Shown here: positions 56,850 to 64,000 of the stretch, piece by piece | Layout of the letters: every line of letters begins with the position of its first letter | Position numbering within the stretch: the stretch's first letter is position 1 | Assembly (NCBI GenBank): GCA_963930655.1 | Contig: OZ005621.1 | Location: 11,767,001-11,831,000, forward strand | Direction of reading: 5' to 3' | DNA length: 64,000 bases | Origin: Myrica gale | Lineage: Eukaryota > Streptophyta > Magnoliopsida > Fagales > Myricaceae | Translations under genes and position numbers: made by a program | The notes under the pieces: generated by a model | What the model was told of the DNA's origin: nothing | Database searches by the model: none | What the model saw: the letters and a program-made list of their open reading frames with translations, nothing else

Positions 56850-59800
56850 AAGTAAGGCTTAATTGCACCTCATAACCCTCCATCTGTGTCCGTAAAAAAC
56901 TGAATGGGACTAGGTGACGTGGCATGTCTCCGCTACGTCAGCTCCAATTAAAATGTGCCAGATGTCTGTTGGCTCCACTATCTCCATGTCACTTGCCAAC
57001 TAGAAGCCATCTCTTTTCCACGTCACTTAAAAAATCACTAATCAAAAAATAAGAGGAACGACACCATTCCTGTTGTAAGTCAAAAACCCGTGTGGCCCTC
57101 CCGCCACCCTGCAATTTCAAAATTAGCCATTTTTTTACCCTCTTTTCCGAACATGAAACCTAAATTGAACCCTTACCCAAATCCAATATACCAAATCCTA
57201 ACCCTAAATTAGTTGGTACCCAAAATCCTGAATCCTAACTAAATCTCGAAAACCATTATCCCCAATGCCTATAGCGAAGCTTGTAACACATATTCTCGAA
57301 TCTGTGTGGGCGAGGACTTCCAGAAAGTTGCAGGTTAGTCAACTAATAGTACATTGTTAGTTTGTTGGTTATTTTGTGTTCTTTATTCGATAGTACGAAC
57401 TCATTTGTCTTCTCTGTTTGATGGACATTTTTTTTGGTTGGGACCACTTCGATTGGAGTGTGAAATTAGTGTCCCTGCGCATGTGTTCCCAACTTGTTGT
57501 TAAGTCATAACTATTTTCTCGTCCCTTCTTTTGTTTGTTTCTGTCTTTATTTGTATTGTTTATTGAGTAAAGGATGCACATGCAGAGTTGTACGTTTTGT
57601 ATATGTATATCGTCATGCCTTTTATAGTAAGAAATCATGCCTTATTAGTGTTAGTAAGTAACTATGTTAGTGTCATGCCATAGTTTTAAGAAACCACTGT
57701 TGAGTTTTAATGTCTTTCTTTTGCTTCAATATAGTATGAAATTTTGGTAGAAGTAAAAAGAAGATAACAATGTTAAGTAACTGTGTGTACATTTCCAGCA
57801 CTTAATATAACTCATTCCAATATTTAAATGTCTTTCGTTCCTTTTACCCTATGATCCAACATTGTTATGTTTCTTGTTAGTAAGAACAACATTTGTTTTG
57901 CTTGTTTGAGTTGGCTTTTTCTAGGTTTGAGTTGATCCAACACTGTTAACGTTGCTTTATTTTAGTGAAAAGAGCACTGTTAACTTTGTTTTATTCTCTT
58001 TGTATCTAGATATGGTGCAGATTTTCATACACCACAGCAAACAGCTTAGCCAATCGCTGGGGGATTATAATGGTGTAGAGGTTGATGATATTGGCAACCA
58101 TGATGGAGATTACCTGTCACTTGACACAAACCTATCAAGTGGAAGGAGGCTGAAGTTATGCACAAGGATGAGATCTAGAGACCTTAACCTATTCAAGAAG
58201 GCCTTCCAACATTTCTTCGTTTAGAACGGTTTTGCTTATAGCTTGTTGAAATCGGACATGGTTCAGGTGACAGTGAGGTGCAAGGCACCAAATTGCAAGT
58301 GGAGAATCCACTCCTTGATAGAGAAGGAAAGAGATGGGTTTCAGATAAAGACGTTCAAATCAAAGCACCGGTGCGGTGTGCACTATATCAATAGGGTTGT
58401 AACTGCCAAATGGATAGCAAACCAATATTTGGAGAAGATCAGAGACACTCTTAACTTGACAACCATTACACTAATTGAAGAAGTACAGTGAGATTGGATG
58501 ACTGGTGTGTCCTAGTACAAGGCATACCGGGCATTGAAACTAGCATTGGAGGTAATTAATGGGAGCCATACAGAGCAGTACAAGCATCGTTACGATTATG
58601 TTGCTGCTATTTCTAAATTTTATCCTGGGAGCATGACATTCATTGATAGAGAGCACAAATTCTTCAGAATAATGTATGTGCGTCTGGATGCTTGTAGGCC
58701 GGGGTTTTCGGCGGGTTGTAAGCCAGTCATAGAGGTAGATACATGCCACTTGAAGGGACCGTACGGTGGTCAATTATGTTGTGCAGTGGCGAAGGACGGG
58801 AACAAAGATATGTTCCCTATCTCGTATGCGGTATGTGAGAATTAATGCAGGGCATCGTGGGTATGGTTTTTGGATGTACTGCTTGATGATATTGGTAGAT
58901 ATGATACCCGAGAATGGGTATTCATATCCGACGGTCAAAAGGTATGTGTGTAATTGTCACACATGCTGATTTAGTGTTTAGATAGGGCTTTCTGAAATCT
59001 AAAATGCTACTATGACTATTTTTCAGGGATTGCTTGATGTCTTTGAAATCCTTTTGCTTCACACGAAGCATAGATATTGCATCAAGCACATGCATACAAA
59101 CATGAAGTCTAAATGATGGAAGGGACAAGCATATAAGGATGTTCTATGGAAGTGTGCAAAAACTTCCAATGTTGCTGCATTTGAGAGACACATGAAGGAA
59201 CTAGAAGCTTTGAGCGGAGAAGCACACTTCTATTTATCTAAGATAGATCCCAAGGTAATCATTAAACTCTTTACTTATTAGTTTCTTAACTCAATGTAGT
59301 GATTACGTAATTAAGGTATTAACAGTGGTCAAATATTTTCTTGTGGGCATGCTTCCCACATGCCTTCTCTACCCACAGTAAGAGTGATGTGCTCCTGAAT
59401 AACATTGCGGAAACCTTCAACGCATGGGTTCTAGAGGCGAGAGATAAGCCTCTTTTGAGTATGATGGAGATTATTAGAATGATGCTGATGAATCGCTTCC
59501 ATGGGAAATGATTGGGGATTGAGGAGGCAAGCTTTGACATATGCCCAGGGACCCAAGAAAAACTGGAGAAGAATAAAGAGCTTGGCAGCTCATATGCAGA
59601 TGGGGGAATGGGGTGGAGTTTGAGGTGGACCACCTTACTGAAGAACGAAAGGTGATAAAAATGATCGATAGAACTTGTACCAGCGGGAGATGGCAATTGA
59701 ATGGCAGAGCTTGTGCACTTGTCGTGTTTGTCATATATTTCTCTCGCAAAGAACCAGAGGAATTTGTGGACAGTTTTTACCGTATTGATGCATACCGACG

Positions 59801-60113
59801 TGCGTATCAAGCTTCTAGACAAGCTCTACAGGGTCCGGAGTCATGGCCACAGATACACAATGACCTTCCTATGCTTCCACCGAAGATGAGGGTAAGGGTT
59901 GGACATCAGTGGATGTCAAGGACAAAGGCTGAGGATGAGCCAACTCCCCCGAGTCGGGTATCAAGGAGTGGTTACATAACAAAATGCAGAAGATTTGGAG
60001 CAATTGGTCATAATGCAAGGAGATGTAAGCTGCCACCAAAGCCTGGGGAACGGAAGTATCCCTCCAAGTTGTACATAAAGAAAAAGAAGCCAAGAAACGT
60101 ATAACTTCACATC
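56850..60113 (+). mobile_element. Decayed MuDR-type MULE, left end to transposase
   Basis: AAGGCTTAATTGCACC with CACGTCA/GACGTGGC motifs near 56850-57020 is a probable left terminal region. The transposase follows at 58015-60104. The right end would lie beyond the solo LTR at 60119-63796 and was not identified in the window. Confidence 0.6.
58015..60104 (+). pseudogene. MuDR/MURA-like transposase
   Basis: Blocks in order: DLNLFKKAFQHFFV, VTVRCKAPNCKWRIHS and FKSKHRCGVHYINR (N-terminal DNA-binding part); RPGFSAGCKPVIEVDTCHLK with Asp in VDTCHLKG; CAVAKDGNKDMFPISYAVCE; WVFISDGQKG with the second Asp; a 58942-59026 GT-AG intron; HRYCIKHMHTN; AETFNAWVLEARDKP; a SWIM-type TSGRWQLNGRACAL; a zinc-knuckle-like CRRFGAIGHNARRC with its second Cys replaced by Phe. 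At least five in-frame stops (for example after HFFV and after AVCEN) and frameshifts inactivate it. Confidence 0.9.
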
Positions 60114-60422
60114 GACCATCTCACGCCCCGAACGCAATCCCGCAGGGATGACGACAGCCGCGAGCAATCTCGAGGGAAAGCTCCAGCGAATCTGATTATA
60201 CATAACAACGGAAAAGAAACTGGAGAGAGACAGGCCACCAAACTCATAATAACTTAACTTCATAAAATTCCTCAATTAAGCATAGTATCTTAGATTACAC
60301 ATTACATGAACAACACATATATATAGGTGACGGATCACATCGATCAATTCACAACAACAAAACACATAAATGTCTTCTCTCTAAGTCAGATAGTCCTCCT
60401 AACTTCCTTCACCTGAGGCATC

Positions 60423-60470
60423 TGGAATGATACGGTTTTGAAAACGTGAGTCAAAAAGACTCATTAAGGG
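60423..60470. promoter_or_regulatory. Conserved LTR stem-loop module, copy 3
   Basis: TGGAATGATACGGTTTTG, then GAGTC-AAAAA-GACTC, then ATTAAGGG. Same order and orientation as 13171-13218. Confidence 0.6.
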
Positions 60471-61659
60471 AAAACTTAACTTGAAAGCATGAACTTATAA
60501 CTTGAATGTGAATACCATGGGAAATCATAAATCATGATGTACATGCATGTCTCATGGTTATGCACATGCTCTTGATCTTAAAACATGTTCTTGTTCTTGA
60601 AATTGACACAAGGTCCTTGGAAATATTTTCTTCTTGACTTGTGGGCTACTTACGCTCCATTTAATCCCTGGAGTCAAGGTTGTGCGTTCCCATCGGAACC
60701 GTCTCCATTTCCCATGGGGACATTTCATTTGGTCAAACTAGCCCACCTTCTCGCATTCGTCCTTCAGTGGCTAGATGCGACCCTTGGAGGTCCACACCTT
60801 CTCCCATTCGTCCTTCAGTGTGGTTGCACTTACCTCTAGGGTTCACCCATCCTTCTCGCATTCGTCCTTCGGTATGGGTGCCCTTCTTGATGGTACAGTA
60901 CCGACCAGAGCCCTTAACTTGACTTTACTTATCATAAAACTTCTCATATATCCATAAAATTCCCTTTAGAAAATCATGCAATGCTCGTGCCATGACATGC
61001 TTGTTTATGATGTCATGCTTGTTCATGTAAAACCATGCAGTGTATCATTCCAGTTTTGCAAAAATGTAACTCCACTTACTTTCCACTTACTTGCGTCTCT
61101 TGATATTCCGATGGTGCTTCACCTACAAGTGAGTTTCATACGTTACATAATGTTTGGAGAATTAATCAAACAAGCATACAAATACTTCTAAGTGTCCTCG
61201 TTTTTTCCAAAAAGTACATATCTTCGAAATATGATTTCATTTGTCAAAATATTACTTTAACTAGTTTTCCTAAAACAATTGAAGAAAGACAATTAAACAT
61301 GAGCATCAAACATCTCCAATACGGTTGCTAAAGGATCCAATATGAAATTCACTTCATATCAACTATGTACACTGATTATTCCTACCAACATCGTTGATTT
61401 CAAAGTCTATCCATGAAATTCAGCAATAACATCTCATGCTAAGTATCTCAAGCCAAATCAGCAACCTATAATCCATCTAGCTTAATATCTCTTATCCAAT
61501 ACTTTACATTATACCAAGCCTGGGTTAATGACTATCGAATTCCCACCATCTTATTCTCAATAAACTTCTTAACTAGGCTTGGTCATCTAGCCTCAATGAT
61601 AGGGTCATACACACCTTCAATAGGAAATTCAAAAACTCAATATATCTGAAATTTAACAG

Positions 61660-61875
61660 GTCCCGGTCGAGCGCCTGTCGAGCGCCGGTCGAGCTCCAAG
61701 TCTCTGTCCAATTTTCCTCTATCCTCGCTCGAGCGGTGGTCGAGCGCCAACTCACTTTATGAAAACTTCCAAGGCCGCTCGAGCGCCTGACGAGCGCTGG
61801 TCAAGCAGCTCGACTCTGTATTACACATTTCCTTAAGGCCGCTCGAGCGCCTGACGCACGCTAATCGAGCGTGAT
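61660..61875. repeat. CTCGAGCG palindromic motif array in solo LTR 3
   Basis: About ten copies of CTCGAGCG/CGAGCGCC-type motifs, several as GCTCGAGCG palindromes, are spaced 15-70 bp apart. Copy 1 lacks this array at the same place. Confidence 0.7.
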
Positions 61876-63801
61876 GATGCCTAAAACAGGGCACTTAAAA
61901 CTCCCTATTCTAACAACTCCAATATGATTTCTAACTTGATTCTTTTGACCAATAACTAATATACACAAATTTTATTTCATGCCTAAGAAATCTCCAAGCA
62001 CATGGACCATTCAGCCACATCAATGTCACTAACCTACATATAACTTCATTTCTCCATGATTTTTTAACTAACCATTTTCTCATGCATATAATCCTTTCAT
62101 ATCCAATCCTTCAATCCCTTCCTCCAACAACCAATTTCACAACCTAACCATGCAAATCAAGATGAATATGACCAGATCCATACAATATATAAGCATGCAT
62201 GCAATTACCCAAGCAAGAATGTATTCAACTTCCATTTAATCCCTTCCTCCAACAACAACAACACCAGAACATCAACTCCAACAATCCCAACCTAATTAGA
62301 TCTAACATTCATGCATCTACAAAAGAAAAAGGACACAAGGCACTCAGCCAAAACAGCAAGTCCATATCTTGAGAATTTCAAACCCTATCTTACCTTTCCA
62401 AAGCTGGACACAAGTGTTGATTAGGAAAATACCTAGCATAAAAATACCCAAAGTTAAATCTAGGAAATAAAAGAGAAATGAGATGGACGTACAAAAAGGA
62501 AATCAGATCATCTTTACCTCTTCCTCCTTCTATCTTACTCAGCCAACACCAAAACTTCACTCTCTAGGCTTCTAACACTCTACCACCCCTTGTGTGACTG
62601 AAAAGAGTTAAGATGAGAGCAAGAAGGTAATGATAAGGCTGGAAATACTATGTGGAGGATGAGTTTGCTGGAAATGGGGTGAGAAAAGGGAAGGGAAACT
62701 TGGGGAAGTGGGGAGGGTTCGGCCGGAGAGAAAATGTGTGCAATGAGGTGAGCTGAATTGGAATGAGAGAACCAAGTGAGCTAAGAGTTGTGAGGTGAGC
62801 TGAGTGTTCGGTGAAGAGAAATGAAAGAGATGAAAGAGGAGCTGAATCTAGTCTATGCACGTCCAAGAAAAACAAAGAAAAGGGTCTCACTTACTTTAAC
62901 CCATGTGACAAGGTCAGTGCATTTATTGTTTGTCCCCTCTACCTTTCCAATTCTTTGCCTCCCCTACATCTCTCACGTGAATCCTTCTCCCTTTCTCCAT
63001 AAATATTTATCTTACATCACATCTTCTTTTCCAGCCAACATCACATCTCCTTTACTTGCATTTACCTCTTTGTCTCCTATCTCAAGCCCTACACGTGAAT
63101 CACCCTAAAGCCATTCAGTTTCTATTCTGTTCACTTTATTTATCTCTTATCACATGGTTTACTTATATGCACAATAACCTATCTCCACTATAAGCACACT
63201 GGCCTATCACCATATCAACTTATCTCTATGATAAACACTCTAACTTATGTCCATAATAAACATAATAAACATACTAGCTTCTCACTATAATAAGCTCACT
63301 AACTTATTTCCATAATAAGCACACTAACTTATCTTTTAAATTCTTTATCAAGCTTTCCTATAACCTATCAACTTATCACTTAATTCTTCTAATGATGCTT
63401 AAGGCTACCTAATGGTGATTAAGGATACCTAATAAAGGACACCAAATAATCTATATGCTCAACATAAATTTCATAATTATAGATTATTATGCAATGACTT
63501 CTACTTAGAGAATTTCGGCAATAAGAAATAAAATTCTCTTCATATATTGAATTTCATAAATCATGGTAGTATAATAATAAACAATGGAAAGATTAATTCA
63601 TAAAAGAAATCTACTTGTAAAAATTCGGCTCTTAGGAAAATAATAGAATTGCACCAATAAAATTTCACAATGATAGAAAAACAAAATACCATAAGTATTA
63701 AAGTTAAGTCATACATTGGCAAAAAATATGGCCCCCTTGAGTTCAATCAAAAACAATTACATAGAAAGATAGCAAAACAAAGTACGGGGTCTCACAGACC
63801 A

Positions 63802-64000
63802 ATAGTATAACTAACATTATCAGTAGGGTTGTGTATTAGCGGTGGCGGTGACGGTTATGTGCTCCACCGCCACCGCTACGGGCGGTTGTCCAAAAATAGA
63901 CACCGCCCTCGCCACCGAGAAGGGAGGAAACCGGCACTTAACAGTGCCAGTGGCTGTAAGACCCCGGAGAAACTTTGCTTGGACAAGGCATGATTTTATG
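63802..64000. mobile_element. GC-rich hAT-like end, then start of another large-LTR copy at 63955
   Basis: TAGGGTTGTGTATTAGCGG leads into GGTGGCGGTGACGG/CCGCCACCGC inverted motifs (hAT-MITE style). At 63955 TGTAAGACCCCGGAGAAAC resembles the TGTGAGACCCCG LTR start. The window ends before confirmation. Confidence 0.45.

Larger units (their letters stand above)
60119..63796 (-). mobile_element. Very large solo LTR (3678 bp), copy 3
   Basis: In minus orientation it starts TGTGAGACCCCGTACTTT and ends CGTTCGGGGCGTGAGA (final base pair mutated from CA). A perfect 5-bp duplication GACCA lies at 60114-60118 and 63797-63801. It shares its ends, its conserved stem-loop module (60423-60470), its tandem array (60746-60880) and its terminal GTCATACATTGGC block with copy 1. 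It also has an array of CTCGAGCG motifs (61660-61875). No coding region was found. Confidence 0.88.

Overview
The window is nuclear DNA of a dicotyledonous plant, probably a woody species. The signs are AT-rich intergenic DNA, spliced GT-AG genes, and plant-type Copia, LINE, CACTA, MULE and hAT elements. Closest resemblances from memory are to rosid trees, but the sequence alone does not fix the genus. No organelle, bacterial or viral block was recognised, and no tRNA, rRNA or CRISPR array was seen.

Only one host gene looks intact. It is a five-coding-exon organic cation/carnitine transporter 7-like (MFS, SV2/NiaP-like) gene on the minus strand at 23006-27499, with a likely non-coding 5' exon near 27705. 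Its upstream flank carries a 153-bp tandem duplication (29850-30154) whose end is interrupted by a hAT element.

Almost everything else is a nested transposon landscape. (1) 1.4-6.3 kb: a MULE-type MITE, a CACTA-like left end with captured host exons, and a 404-bp MITE with a 9-bp target duplication. (2) 6.9-8.4 kb: a Pack-MULE carrying pieces of two unrelated host genes, a UGT72-type glucosyltransferase and a fructose-bisphosphate aldolase. (3) 8.5-19.1 kb: a decayed CACTA element whose transposase-side ORF is split by a 4.6-kb solo LTR. (4) 21.6-22.4 kb: a LINE RNase H fragment. (5) 30-32 kb: two hAT-type elements. (6) 33-39.5 kb: a decayed LINE that itself received a 1.35-kb hAT element and a 0.73-kb solo LTR; a related, unoccupied copy of its insertion region lies at 0.3-0.68 kb. 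(7) 39.6-47.9 kb: a 1.2-kb solo LTR, a truncated minus-strand Copia, a repeat field, a broken CC-type NBS-LRR and a Copia gag fragment. (8) 47.9-49.6 kb: a pair of 694-bp tandem repeats bracketed by inverted, GC-rich compound hairpins. (9) 50.2-54.3 kb: a decayed Copia. (10) 54.7-55.5 kb: a non-LTR-type insertion with a 14-bp target duplication. (11) 56.9-60.1 kb: a decayed MuDR-type MULE, followed by a 3.7-kb solo LTR.

The most unusual structures are the compound hairpin island at 47.9-49.6 kb and a family of very large solo LTRs (12.8, 39.6 and 60.1 kb, with another starting at 63955). These LTRs share a conserved stem-loop module. No new multi-gene system is claimed; the coding genes do not form an operon or pathway.
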